A stretch of 64,000 bases of DNA from Salinimicrobium soli. Its GTDB lineage: Bacteria; Bacteroidota; Bacteroidia; Flavobacteriales; Flavobacteriaceae. A program made the translations under genes and the position numbers. This document shows positions 1-8,966 of the stretch, piece after piece (positions within the stretch are counted from its first letter, which is position 1; each line of letters opens with the position of its first letter). The notes beneath the pieces are model-generated. The model did not search any database. It saw nothing but the letters and a program-made list of their open reading frames with translations, and was not told the DNA's origin. The stretch is from the NCBI RefSeq assembly GCF_048323655.1, contig NZ_JBLUWW010000001.1, positions 1 to 64,000 of the forward strand. The letters are read 5' to 3'.

Positions 1-110
1 CAAGTTCAGGGTAAAGCTCAAAGACGTTTTCTAGTCTTAATTCTTATTTTGCTTATCATATTATCGCTAATATGATACGCGCTGTCAATTCAATATGTCA
101 ATGAACATCA
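1..110 (-). promoter_or_regulatory. probable rRNA operon leader (boxA-like)
   Basis: Read on the minus strand, positions 106-94 give GTTCATTGACATA, which resembles the boxA antitermination element of Bacteroidota rRNA leaders (GTTCTTTGACATA type). Downstream is a perfect 10-bp hairpin (54-63 with 68-77, loop TCGC) and then the window edge. Three strong promoters lie upstream on the same strand. The inference is that a 16S rRNA gene starts just left of position 1; no rRNA sequence is inside the window. Confidence 0.5.
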
Positions 111-275
111 CCCCCTCCGTCTTCGGCACCTCCCCCTAAAGGGTGAGGATCATTCCGTATTCGGAAGGATGTTTCTCGGTAAGATAAAAGGAGTTGAACC
201 TCTTCTGATATGCCCTCCCGGGATCTTTATTATTCAGTACTTCTTAATGAACTTCGCTCCTGTTCTAAGCGGCTG

Positions 276-305
276 CAAATATACAACCGATTTTAAAACT
301 CGCAA
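276..305 (-). promoter_or_regulatory. minus-strand promoter P1 (TTG-19-TATATTTG)
   Basis: On the minus strand TTG (305-303) is followed by a 19-bp spacer and TATATTTGC (283-275). This is the Bacteroidota housekeeping promoter (-33 TTG, -7 TAnnTTTG). It is nearest to the leader and would drive transcription leftward out of the window. Confidence 0.65.
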
Positions 306-399
306 GAAAAAAATTTTATTTTTTTTCAAAGCTTCCGAAGAAGCTTTTTAGTTGAGAACGGCTCATCCTTCGCTAAAGCTTCGGATGACTAAGGGGATG

Positions 400-431
400 C
401 AAACTTACAACCTTTTTCCCGTACAAAACAA
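400..431 (-). promoter_or_regulatory. minus-strand promoter P2
   Basis: TAAGTTTGC (407-399 on the minus strand) matches the -7 element. TTG lies 21 bp upstream (431-429), and another TTG 16 bp upstream. Less canonical than P1 and P3, but in tandem with them. Confidence 0.5.
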
Positions 432-539
432 ACAAAATTTCAAACTTTTTTCAAGGACCGTTTTTCGCTTTCAAGCTTCACCCCTGCTGGGCTCACAACT
501 GGCGGTACATTTACCGTTTGTTGTTTCTCAAAGCGGGTG

Positions 540-569
540 CAAATATACACCCACTTTCCATTCCCGCAA
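540..569 (-). promoter_or_regulatory. minus-strand promoter P3 (TTG-19-TATATTTG)
   Basis: TTG (569-567), a 19-bp spacer and TATATTTGC (547-539) on the minus strand. Architecture and flanks closely match P1 (both read cTTGcg...TATATTTGCa), so the two look like copies of one promoter. Confidence 0.65.
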
Positions 570-615
570 GTCCCTAATCAAACTTTTTTACCCTTTTTTT
601 AAGCCCCCATTATAA

Positions 616-865
616 GGTGCTGAAAATGACATTTTTGACAGAAAATAAAAAGTTAGATTTACGAAGGTAGAAGTTAGAATAGCAAACTGAAGAATGGGAA
701 ATAAGACACTATTCTTTATTCCAACCCAAACTTCTAACCTCGTACTTCTTCCTTCGTAATTCGTTTCGCGTTAGCGGGTGAAGCGGCATCCCCTGATAGC
801 CATCAGGGATACAGCGGAACACGCGACTTATCCCGCTGAAGCGGGAGAAGTAACGCCAGAAAAAA
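616..865. repeat. non-coding stretch with REP-like hairpins
   Basis: No convincing gene here. Two short perfect hairpins, CCCTGAT/ATCAGGG (791-797, 802-808) and TCCCGCT/AGCGGGA (831-837, 840-846), sit in GC-richer sequence full of 'agcgg' motifs, unlike the AT-rich surroundings. A weak inverted pair GTTAGAA/TTCTAAC lies around 672-740. They follow the stop codon of the porin gene, as REP-like elements or mRNA 3' stabilisers often do. No U-tract follows, so a simple terminator is unlikely. Confidence 0.35.
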
Positions 866-2842
866 TTACATGAAAAAATTCCAGACAAGGCCGAACCTTA
901 TGGCGAAGTCCCGATAAGGATATCCGGGAGCAGCAAAGTTGTTATTCCCCAGAAGTAAAGCATCCAGTCTTTGAAGCTTGAAAAAGATCCTGGCTTGCCT
1001 GATCTTTCCGTTAAAGAAAAAGTCCAAGCCTTTTAATCCCTCCAGCTCCTGGTCCTTCTGCACATAGAATTCAGCAAGCACGGGATCATACGCATCCATA
1101 TAGTAATCGAGAAAATAATTCACGGTAAAGCCGGTTTGAAGAAACAGCGCCTTTCTAAACCAGTGATCACTGAAGTAAAATGAATTTCTGGTAACGAAAT
1201 TGGAGATATTGAGAACCTCACCGCCATTAAGAACCGTCTGGTATAATATGGTGTTGTCAAAAGCAAACTTCCCAAAAGTGAACTCCCGCTGTGCCTTCAC
1301 CCGCAGGTAATTTACATCCCCATCGTATTGAAACGGTTTGACAAAGCCTTCTTCGTTCGTTCCAAAATAGGTGTAATTCCCTATTCGGGAATAATCTGCT
1401 TTTACGTTCACCAGGCTGGGTGCGACTAGAGACAAGCTGAGTTGCTGAAGATTCTGATTGGAAAAATCATTACGCCAGTTGTAATTGATATAATCGCTCT
1501 GGTACAACACGTAATTGAAATCTGGAGCCCGGTCCTGAACTTCTGCACCCACTACAGCCATTATATCTTTACTCAAAAGATAGCCTGCAGAGGCCTCAAG
1601 ATCATACCCATCAAAGTCTCCGGAAAGATTCATTTCTCCCCTTGCAGCAACAAGAAATGCTCCCAGCTGATTTTCGTATTCCCCTCCTAGCGAAAGGATA
1701 TTTCCTGTCAAACGATTTGGGATGAAACCACTTTCCAGGTCCAGCACCGCATTATACCCATAGTTATAGTGCTCGTAACCGGCCTTTGCCTCTAACTTTC
1801 CTAAAAGGGGATTTTGAAAGCTGACAAAAACTTCATTATCGAATGTCTCGAGTTCGGTTTTATCAGAGATCTCAACTTCTTCAAAAGATGGCCCAAAAAT
1901 TTCTTTGGCGGCAGCCTGCTTAAAAACGTATTTTTTATCACTTAAATTCAGCCTATGTCCAACTTTGACCGTTTTGCGACTAATGGAATCTCCTGTGTTG
2001 ATAAGATCAAAGGAATGGTCCAGGTAAAATCGCTTTCCAAAAAGGGTATTTTCAGCATCTTCATAATTAACATCAAGTCTGGCCCGGTCCTGAAATTCGG
2101 AATCTTTTAAAATATACTGTTGCAGCGACCTGTCGGTCAGTCCGCCATTCTCCTGGTTGAGCAGATCCTGGGCCACGTAATGTGTCCGCAGGTGATACCT
2201 GTCTTTGAAACCATCATAACTGACGGTGGCTCTAAAATTTCCGGAGCTCACTAAGGTATGCTGATAGATACCAAGTGATCTTAAACCTTTATAGGCCAAC
2301 GAAATATTCAGATCTTCAGAAGGATTTATTGTGAAGAAAGAATCCAGGGTCTGGCCCTGTTCAAAAACGGTCTTAAAGTATAGCTCAGTAAAAGGGGTGG
2401 GTACGTGGTAATAGTAAATATCTTCTACTTCCATAAAGGCATCATGCCTGGCGCTGGCACCCATCTCAGGAAGCAACCCGTCATCTTTAGCAAAGTCATA
2501 GGTAAGCCTGGTATAGGGACGGCCAACATTGGAAAACGGTAGAAGTCCGAAATTATCCTTCCTAAGATAATTGAAACGGTAGTCTTTATATATATGTAAG
2601 GAAGTATCAACAAAAGTGGTGTCATGATCAAAAGAAATGATCTTGTACAGGTTGATCGGCGCTTTTTCTACGGAAGATTCTTTTCTATCCTGCTGAGGGT
2701 CCTGATCCTGAAACCCGGTATTTTGATTACGCTCTGTGAGCCGTTCATTTTTCTGCCTCACAGGCTTCTTTGGTCTCTCTATCTGCGAAAGAACCACGAA
2801 TGGCATCAAAAGTAAACCGGCTAGAATAAAATAGTGTTTCAT
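866..2842 (-). CDS. putative porin (Porin_10 family)
   Basis: A 658-residue outer-membrane beta-barrel protein. Residues 1-19 form a signal peptide ending LSQ. A short charged, Gln-rich segment (about 20-60) precedes the opening 'LYKIISFDHDTTFVDTSLHIYKDYRFNYLRKDNFG', given here only as its start (LYKIISFDHDTTF), which is typical of Bacteroidota putative porins. The rest is alternating aromatic and polar beta-strand sequence ending in F-G-L-V-W-N-F-F-M, an aromatic C-terminus as expected for insertion by the BAM complex. It stands alone, with an SusD operon terminator upstream at 2903. The solute is unknown; assignment rests on overall pattern rather than a catalytic motif. Confidence 0.75.
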   Translation of the reverse strand: MKHYFILAGLLLMPFVVLSQIERPKKPVRQKNERLTERNQNTGFQDQDPQQDRKESSVEKAPINLYKIISFDHDTTFVDTSLHIYKDYRFNYLRKDNFGLLPFSNVGRPYTRLTYDFAKDDGLLPEMGASARHDAFMEVEDIYYYHVPTPFTELYFKTVFEQGQTLDSFFTINPSEDLNISLAYKGLRSLGIYQHTLVSSGNFRATVSYDGFKDRYHLRTHYVAQDLLNQENGGLTDRSLQQYILKDSEFQDRARLDVNYEDAENTLFGKRFYLDHSFDLINTGDSISRKTVKVGHRLNLSDKKYVFKQAAAKEIFGPSFEEVEISDKTELETFDNEVFVSFQNPLLGKLEAKAGYEHYNYGYNAVLDLESGFIPNRLTGNILSLGGEYENQLGAFLVAARGEMNLSGDFDGYDLEASAGYLLSKDIMAVVGAEVQDRAPDFNYVLYQSDYINYNWRNDFSNQNLQQLSLSLVAPSLVNVKADYSRIGNYTYFGTNEEGFVKPFQYDGDVNYLRVKAQREFTFGKFAFDNTILYQTVLNGGEVLNISNFVTRNSFYFSDHWFRKALFLQTGFTVNYFLDYYMDAYDPVLAEFYVQKDQELEGLKGLDFFFNGKIRQARIFFKLQRLDALLLGNNNFAAPGYPYRDFAIRFGLVWNFFM

Positions 2843-2902
2843 ACCTGAATGGACTGAAGCAAAAGTATGATAAATGCGTTAAACTGGATATATAAAACAA
2901 AA

Positions 2903-2928
2903 AAACCGCCCCAGTTGGGGCGGTTTAA
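2903..2928. terminator. rho-independent terminator of first SusCD operon
   Basis: CCGCCCC (2906-2912), loop AGTT, GGGGCGG (2917-2923), flanked by A-tract and T-tract. On the minus strand it is followed by a run of T, so it ends the leftward susC-susD transcript. The hairpin is identical to the one at 8119-8136. Confidence 0.9.
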
Positions 2929-2964
2929 GAAATATGATTAAATCTTATTCTTTACAGAAGTGAA

Positions 2965-4581
2965 TTAATTTTGGTCACCTTCTGAAATATATGGGTTGGC
3001 ATCGATTTCAGCCTGTGGGATCTTCCAGATCCAGTCATCATTTACAGAAGGTCTTTCCTGGAAGAATCCATCCTGGTAAAGAACCTGTGAAGCTCCTGTA
3101 TTAGACATATCCAAAGGCTCATCCCATCTAATATGGTCGTGATAGCTAAAGCCTTCACCCCATAATTCAACTCTCCTCTGGAATTTGATCTCTTCCATTA
3201 GTTTTTCCTGAGTATCGAATTCCGATTTATCCCAGGCAGGGTCTCTGGATTCAGCAAGAATAGCCAATGTCTCCTGTGCAGCTGAGATATCATTCATCAT
3301 AGCTTGTGCTTCAGCTTCGATCAACACCATTTCAGCTGAACGCATATAGATCACATCATCTGGATCAATCGTACCGGGGTTCTTCTGAAGGAACTTAACA
3401 TTCATATAAGGATGCGTGTTGTGACCATAAGTCATACCATAGGTTTCAACAACATTTTGCCAGGCTGCCCAGAAATCATCTTCATTGTCATAATTAGGAT
3501 CAGATTCAAAACTTCCACCCTGACCATTAGAAGCTGCAGGGTTAGTATTTGGAGCTAATGGCAACCACGCATCTTTTCTCCAGTCTGTATCAGGAATCTC
3601 GTTGTACAACTCAGAACTGATGATCTTTGGATTACTTCTGTTCTGGCTTCCGTTGAAAGTTGGGGACACATAATAGAAGAATGAAGCGAAGTAATTGGTT
3701 TCACTGTCAATTACCCTTCCTCCCCAAATTACTTCGGAAAGATCATAGGTGTTGAATCCAGATTTCCACTCAGATTCTGACAGTAGCGGATAACCTTCTC
3801 TTGCTTTCGCCGCAGCTTCAGCTGCTACAGCCCAATCTCCTTTAGATAAAGCTATCCGAGCCTTAATCCCTTGAGCAGCATTAATGGAGATGTGAGATTT
3901 GTTAGCCGGAGCACTTGCTTCTGCTAAATAATCAATCGCATTATTGATATCACTTTCGATTTGAACATATACCTCCTCCACCGTTGCTCTTGGAGCACTA
4001 TCATAAGGTGGCTCTGTTGCCAATACGATTGGCACACCAGGATCTGTTGAAGGGGTCCCTACCAAGTAACCTTTAGCAAAAGTTGTTACCAGTCTGTGGT
4101 ATGCCCATGCCCGGTATGCATACGCCTGCCCAAGAATGTTATTCAACTTAGGAGTTTGAGCAAAACTTCCTTCTTCGATTTTATTGATAATGGAGTTCGC
4201 GCTGGCAATAAAGTGATAACGCTGGAACCAGAAGTTTGTCACTGTAGTGGAGTTAGGATTGGTATGGTTCAACCATTGAAGATCTGCTCTCATCCATCCG
4301 TTACCTGGAGAAGAGTGAATTATACTTCCACCAATAGCATCTAAAGAAGGAAGAAAATGGCTCTCACCGGTCCTACTCCACGTAGCACCAGTCAGCGGAC
4401 TTTGAGCATACATTTGTCTGTGTAGTCCATTCAAAACCAACATCATATTTTCCGGGGTTGACAAAGCCGCCTCGGCAGAGATCGAATCAGTTGGCACGGT
4501 ATCCAGGAAGTCCTCCGAACAACTTAAAGTCATTGCCGCCACAGAAAGCAGCAACAAACATTTTTTAAATCTAATTCTCAT
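2965..4581 (-). CDS. RagB/SusD family nutrient-binding lipoprotein
   Basis: A 538-residue outer-membrane surface lipoprotein that would cap the SusC barrel and bind the imported nutrient. The N-terminus has a lipobox (AAMTLSC, Cys at about 21) followed by the classic SusD opening 'DFLDTVPTDSIS'. The N-terminal half is TPR-like and the C-terminal half carries the RagB/SusD signature 'RRVELWGEGFSYHDHIRW' near residue 470. Its start lies 28 bp downstream of the susC stop, so the two are co-transcribed. No polysaccharide- or peptide-degrading enzyme is encoded beside it, so the substrate cannot be read from context. Family assignment is secure. Confidence 0.92.
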   Translation of the reverse strand: MRIRFKKCLLLLSVAAMTLSCSEDFLDTVPTDSISAEAALSTPENMMLVLNGLHRQMYAQSPLTGATWSRTGESHFLPSLDAIGGSIIHSSPGNGWMRADLQWLNHTNPNSTTVTNFWFQRYHFIASANSIINKIEEGSFAQTPKLNNILGQAYAYRAWAYHRLVTTFAKGYLVGTPSTDPGVPIVLATEPPYDSAPRATVEEVYVQIESDINNAIDYLAEASAPANKSHISINAAQGIKARIALSKGDWAVAAEAAAKAREGYPLLSESEWKSGFNTYDLSEVIWGGRVIDSETNYFASFFYYVSPTFNGSQNRSNPKIISSELYNEIPDTDWRKDAWLPLAPNTNPAASNGQGGSFESDPNYDNEDDFWAAWQNVVETYGMTYGHNTHPYMNVKFLQKNPGTIDPDDVIYMRSAEMVLIEAEAQAMMNDISAAQETLAILAESRDPAWDKSEFDTQEKLMEEIKFQRRVELWGEGFSYHDHIRWDEPLDMSNTGASQVLYQDGFFQERPSVNDDWIWKIPQAEIDANPYISEGDQN

Positions 4582-4609
4582 TTTTCTAAATTTTTAAATT
4601 TTCTTTTTC

Positions 4610-7600
4610 TTAAAAAGCAAGATTTACTCCTACAGAGACAACTCTGTTAGGATTATAGTCATTACCAGCAGGTGTACCAGCCAGGTTGTACTGAGGATCC
4701 AGTCCTGTTCTTTCAGCCCACATGAAGAGGTTCTCTCCAGATACAAATACGCGTAATCTGTCAAGACCTAGTTGATCTCTAAGGTTTTCATCAAGATTGT
4801 AAGCTAAATTTACATTTCTTAGCGATAAGTATGAAGCATCTGTTAGGAAACGATCTGACAAAGAAACAGACTGGTTAGGATTTCCATTTTCGAGTCTTGG
4901 AACGTTTGTTACGTCTCCAGGACTACGCCACGCTTTTAGGGCGTCCGGGTGAAGTGATTCTCCATACTCACCTTCGTGCATCATAGCAGCATAACCATAA
5001 TCAAGGATCTTACCACCAAGCTGGTAGGTAAACAAGAAATCAAGATCAAAGTTCTTATAGCTTAAAGAGTTCTTCACAGAACCAATTAGATCAGGCACAG
5101 AACTCGCACCTACGTAAGCACGGTTTGCGTCGTTATAATCATTCGTAGTTGCGTGAGTTCCATCCTCATTTAAAACAGGAACATTTTCTCCGGTTTCAGG
5201 ATCCTCGTCGTACATATAATACAACGCATCACCGTTGTCTGGATCTACACCGGCATAGTCATACAAATAGTAATCAAATCTGGAACGACCTTCAGCCCAT
5301 CTTTTAGATCCGGTTACAAAAGGATCTGGCAGGAAGGTGATCTTGTTCTGAAGGGTAGAGGCCTGAAGTCCAATTTGCCATTGGAAATCTGCATTCTCAA
5401 TAACGCGACCATTCAAACCAATTTCGATACCCTGGTTGTACATGTCTCCAATGTTCGCAGGACCTTCACTAAGACCCATTGATAGTGGTAACGGCACATT
5501 GTAAAGCAGGTCAGAAGAGTTTCTTCTATAGAATTCCACACTTCCGTCTAGACGGAAATCGAATAAAGCAAATTCTAAAGCTACATCCCAGCTTTCAACA
5601 GTCTCCCAGGTCAAACCAAGGTTTCCAAGATCAGACCAGAAAATTCCAGGTTCTCCCGCATTTGGAAGGAGGGAATAACGTGGCTGAGAAATGTAGAAAT
5701 CAAGAAGGTCGTCGTTACCTACTTCACCGTAAGATGCTCTAAGTTTCAGGTTGTTCACGAAAGCAACATCATCCATAAATTCTTCCTGATCTATTCTCCA
5801 GGCTCCACCTACAGAATAGAAGTTACCCCAGCGCACATCTTTGCTGAATACTGAAGAACCATCTCTTCTTGCAGATCCACTCAGGTAATATTTCTCTCCA
5901 AAGTTATAGTTCAACCTCGCAAAGTATCCTTCCAATGTTTTATCTGAACTATATCCTGAAAGATCAGAAATAGTAGAGAAGTTGTCGAATTCGTAAATAC
6001 CTACCGCAGTCTGGGTATTCTTAAATCCGCTCATTTGAGAATAGTGCCTGTCAAAACTTTCATGACCTAAGGTAAGTTCGAAGTTATGTTCCTCAAGTGA
6101 CTTGGCATAGTTCAGGATCTGGTTGAAGTTCTCAACAGTTCTTCTGAACCTTAATTCGCTGTACCGTCCTGCAGGTGCTCCATCCCCTACCAGGTTGTTC
6201 TCGTATTCTTTATTGATATAGTCATTAATATCACGTCCATATAATAAGGTCATTTCAAGTCCTTCAATGATCTGAACTCCTGCCTTATATCTAAATCCAT
6301 AGTTGTTGACTTCTGAAACGTCATTGTTAAGGATCGCTTCTTCAATCGCATGACGTCCAACATTTGTTGGTCTTGAAACAATACCATAATCCGGATAACC
6401 TTCTCCACGGTCATACTGACGGTTGCCGTCAGCATCCAGAATAAAATCACCAGTTGCAGGATCAACAAGATATACAGGGTAAATAGATCCCATGTTTTTA
6501 GCAAAACCGAATGGGTTGGCAATGGAACTTCCTCTGGAAGATGGACCATTAGTGGTTGATAAAGACAGGTTCATGTTACCTCCCAGCGTTAACCATTTAG
6601 TAGGTGTGAACTCTCCATTTAATCGGCCTGTAGTTCTCTCGAAATCACTTTCAATGACATATCCCTGTTCATCTAAATGAGAGGCGGAGAAGAAGAAACT
6701 GTGATTTTCACCTCCTCCGGATACATTCATATTATGACTTTGTCTGCTTCCGGTGCGTTCAAGAGCATCATACCAGTCAAGTCCTTTAAAGATCACTTGC
6801 GCATTTGGATTTAACTGCCCGTTTACATCCACAATTTGATCATTAGGTACATTGAACGGGTTGTAACCCAAACGGTTATAAATTGTAGCCGAGGCTTCTG
6901 CTGCAGCGTCCGGGCCTGTAAGGGAGTTTTTATACCCCTCCCACATCAATTCATAATATTGACCGGGAGTAACGGCATCATATTCATCAATAGCTTTAGT
7001 AATAACTCCATATTGTGAGTTAACAGTCACGGAAAGATCAGCGCCCAATCTACCATTTTTGGTAGTGATCATAACTACTCCGTTCGCCGCACGCGAACCG
7101 TAAAGTGAGGTAGAAGCCGCATCTTTTAATACAGTAATGGACTCGATGTCATTCTGGTTCAATGTAGTCAGACCACCTTCATATTGAATTCCATCCACGA
7201 TATACAGCGGGCTGGTGCTTCCATTTAAGGTACCTACACCGCGAATGACGATACCCGGGGAAGAACCTGGTTGTCCAGATGCAGAAAGGAACTGCACCCC
7301 GGTAGCATTACCTTCAATAGCAGAAATTGGTGAGGTAAGAGTCCTCATTTCCAGTTCTTCTGACTTAATTACAGAAGCAGAACCTGTAAAAGCTTCTTTT
7401 GTTGTGGTTCCATAAGCAACTACCACTACCTCTTCAAGAGTTCCGGTATCAACCGCAAGTGTAACATTATAAACATCTGCAGAGCCAACCTGTATTTCTT
7501 TCGTAACAAATCCCACGTAACTAAATACCAGGATATCGCCTACTTCTACAGAAAGCTCATAATTTCCATCAAAATCCGTTTGGGTACCGTTAGCGGTCCC

Positions 7601-7741
7601 CTTTTCAATAACGTTAACACCAACTAATGGAAAACCTGTGTCATCGAGCACCTGTCCCGCAACAGTTTTTTCCTGTGCAAAACCAGTCTGCACAATTAAC
7701 ACTAATAAAAGTGTTAGAAATCCACTTAATTTTTCTTTCAT
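4610..7741 (-). CDS. SusC/RagA family TonB-dependent transporter
   Basis: A 1043-residue outer-membrane transporter energised by TonB. A signal peptide (residues 1-22, ending GFAQ) is followed by a carboxypeptidase-regulatory-like domain (about 24-105, 'VAGQVLDDTGFPLVGVNV...'). The SusC connector 'EEVVVVAYGT' and a plug domain (about 115-225, with 'YIVDGIQYEGGLTTLNQNDI') come next, then a beta-barrel to the C-terminal F. It is first in an operon with the SusD gene. Its signal peptide and 5' leader resemble those of the second SusC gene at 11193-14129, so the two loci are related. The imported nutrient is unknown. Confidence 0.93.
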   Translation of the reverse strand: MKEKLSGFLTLLLVLIVQTGFAQEKTVAGQVLDDTGFPLVGVNVIEKGTANGTQTDFDGNYELSVEVGDILVFSYVGFVTKEIQVGSADVYNVTLAVDTGTLEEVVVVAYGTTTKEAFTGSASVIKSEELEMRTLTSPISAIEGNATGVQFLSASGQPGSSPGIVIRGVGTLNGSTSPLYIVDGIQYEGGLTTLNQNDIESITVLKDAASTSLYGSRAANGVVMITTKNGRLGADLSVTVNSQYGVITKAIDEYDAVTPGQYYELMWEGYKNSLTGPDAAAEASATIYNRLGYNPFNVPNDQIVDVNGQLNPNAQVIFKGLDWYDALERTGSRQSHNMNVSGGGENHSFFFSASHLDEQGYVIESDFERTTGRLNGEFTPTKWLTLGGNMNLSLSTTNGPSSRGSSIANPFGFAKNMGSIYPVYLVDPATGDFILDADGNRQYDRGEGYPDYGIVSRPTNVGRHAIEEAILNNDVSEVNNYGFRYKAGVQIIEGLEMTLLYGRDINDYINKEYENNLVGDGAPAGRYSELRFRRTVENFNQILNYAKSLEEHNFELTLGHESFDRHYSQMSGFKNTQTAVGIYEFDNFSTISDLSGYSSDKTLEGYFARLNYNFGEKYYLSGSARRDGSSVFSKDVRWGNFYSVGGAWRIDQEEFMDDVAFVNNLKLRASYGEVGNDDLLDFYISQPRYSLLPNAGEPGIFWSDLGNLGLTWETVESWDVALEFALFDFRLDGSVEFYRRNSSDLLYNVPLPLSMGLSEGPANIGDMYNQGIEIGLNGRVIENADFQWQIGLQASTLQNKITFLPDPFVTGSKRWAEGRSRFDYYLYDYAGVDPDNGDALYYMYDEDPETGENVPVLNEDGTHATTNDYNDANRAYVGASSVPDLIGSVKNSLSYKNFDLDFLFTYQLGGKILDYGYAAMMHEGEYGESLHPDALKAWRSPGDVTNVPRLENGNPNQSVSLSDRFLTDASYLSLRNVNLAYNLDENLRDQLGLDRLRVFVSGENLFMWAERTGLDPQYNLAGTPAGNDYNPNRVVSVGVNLAF

Positions 7742-8118
7742 TTTTTAAGTTATTTGAATTAGCCGATTTCAAAATTCTTAATTATTTCCAAAAATTACAA
7801 GAGATTTTAGTCACCTAATCGATAAAATTTAAGAAAACATTCTAATTTCGCATAAAAAGCGGCAACAAACGAACCCTTCAGTACTGCTAGCCTTTTACTA
7901 AAGAAATACTCGAAATTGACTTTCGTAACCTGCTTTGGCTCAATTATTTATTTTAACACAATTTCCCAATTTTTCAGAATTACAATGACCTTCCTTATTA
8001 TTTAAAATTCAATCTTAAAATAAGGAGAAGGAGAAGTGTTAAATTTTAATTTACCTTAAAGAATTTTATGTTCAAACTGAAAAAGTCTTCAAGGGAAAAC
8101 AAAATGAAGCAAAAAAAA
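7742..8118. other. intergenic region upstream of first susC
   Basis: AT-rich, with no gene seen. The part next to susC (7742-7790) is similar to the leader of the second susC: both read GGCTAATTC, then an A/T-rich stretch, then the start codon. A -7-like TAATTTTTGG lies at about 7787-7796 on the minus strand, but I see no matching -33 element. Confidence 0.4.
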
Positions 8119-8142
8119 CCGCCCCAGTTGGGGCGGTTTTAT
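8115..8142. terminator. rho-independent terminator of second SusCD operon
   Basis: CCGCCCC (8119-8125), AGTT, GGGGCGG (8130-8136), with a long A-tract on the left that becomes a T-tract on the minus-strand transcript. Same stem and loop as the terminator at 2906-2923. It ends the transcript of the lipoprotein gene at 8162-8962. Confidence 0.9.
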
Positions 8143-8161
8143 TAATTATTGGAACTGAAGA

Positions 8162-8962
8162 TTATTCAGCCGGCACAAGCTCTACTGTTACCTCAAGAGA
8201 TTCTACTTCTTCGGTGTCAGGATCATCAAATAGACTTGTTGACAACTCATAGGTAAACGTACCTGTACAAGAGTCGTACTCACCAGCACCACCAAGCGCG
8301 TAGCCCGATTCACTATTTACAGTTAGAGAGAAATCATCGTCAAGGGTGATTACACCTGGGTACTGGAACATCCCTGCGTATGCAGCATTGCCAGTCAATC
8401 CGGCAATAGCATCTCCCCACAAACTAACTGCAGAGAAAGCATAGCTACCATCATTACTTAAAGTAACGTCAAACTGTTCAAAAGGGCTAGTACCGTAGTA
8501 GACAGTTCCTGTATAATCTTGTCCAAAAGTCGGATCAACCACTTCAGAGAAAGTAGGCATGGTAAAAGAAGTAGTGGTCACAGCCTCAGATCTCGTACCG
8601 TCAACATTTACAGTAACAGCATAAATGGTATAGGATCCACCCAGGGCAAGACCTGTAAGATCAACCTCTTCTGACCCAGCAGTTGTAAAGTTCACTTCCT
8701 TTCCGTCGTCAAAAACATCATCTGAAGTCAATGCATCATCTGCAGCAGGCTGCACCACGTAATACACTGTTGATTCAGAATCAACAGTAATAGTAGCCGT
8801 TGGCGCAGGGCATACTGCATTGGCAGCAGTAACATTAGTTGACAAAGTCACACCTGTTGTAGGTGAAAGATCGTATGGCAATTCGTATTCTTGCAGGTCA
8901 CTACAGGACGTAATGAACAATGAAACCAGTACTAATAAACTTAATATTTTTTTCATCTTCAA
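8162..8962 (-). CDS. hypothetical lipoprotein of second SusCD operon
   Basis: 266 residues with a type II signal peptide (lipobox SLFITSC, Cys at about 20). Residues about 38-135 read like a fibronectin-III or Ig-like strand domain ('VYYVVQPAADDALTSDDV', 'SYTIYAVTVNVDGTRSEAV'). The remainder is acidic and Gly/Tyr-rich with two Cys. It starts 4 bp after the preceding lipoprotein gene and is the last gene before the terminator. In SusCD operons such extra lipoproteins are often surface glycan- or protein-binding accessories; that role is inferred here. No catalytic motif seen. Confidence 0.7.
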   Translation of the reverse strand: MKMKKILSLLVLVSLFITSCSDLQEYELPYDLSPTTGVTLSTNVTAANAVCPAPTATITVDSESTVYYVVQPAADDALTSDDVFDDGKEVNFTTAGSEEVDLTGLALGGSYTIYAVTVNVDGTRSEAVTTTSFTMPTFSEVVDPTFGQDYTGTVYYGTSPFEQFDVTLSNDGSYAFSAVSLWGDAIAGLTGNAAYAGMFQYPGVITLDDDFSLTVNSESGYALGGAGEYDSCTGTFTYELSTSLFDDPDTEEVESLEVTVELVPAE

Positions 8963-8966
8963 GTGT

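Noticed and set aside
169..615. Two short open frames (60 and 87 codons) at the left end
   Set aside because: They overlap three minus-strand promoter elements, have low-complexity sequence and no family features; the region is regulatory.
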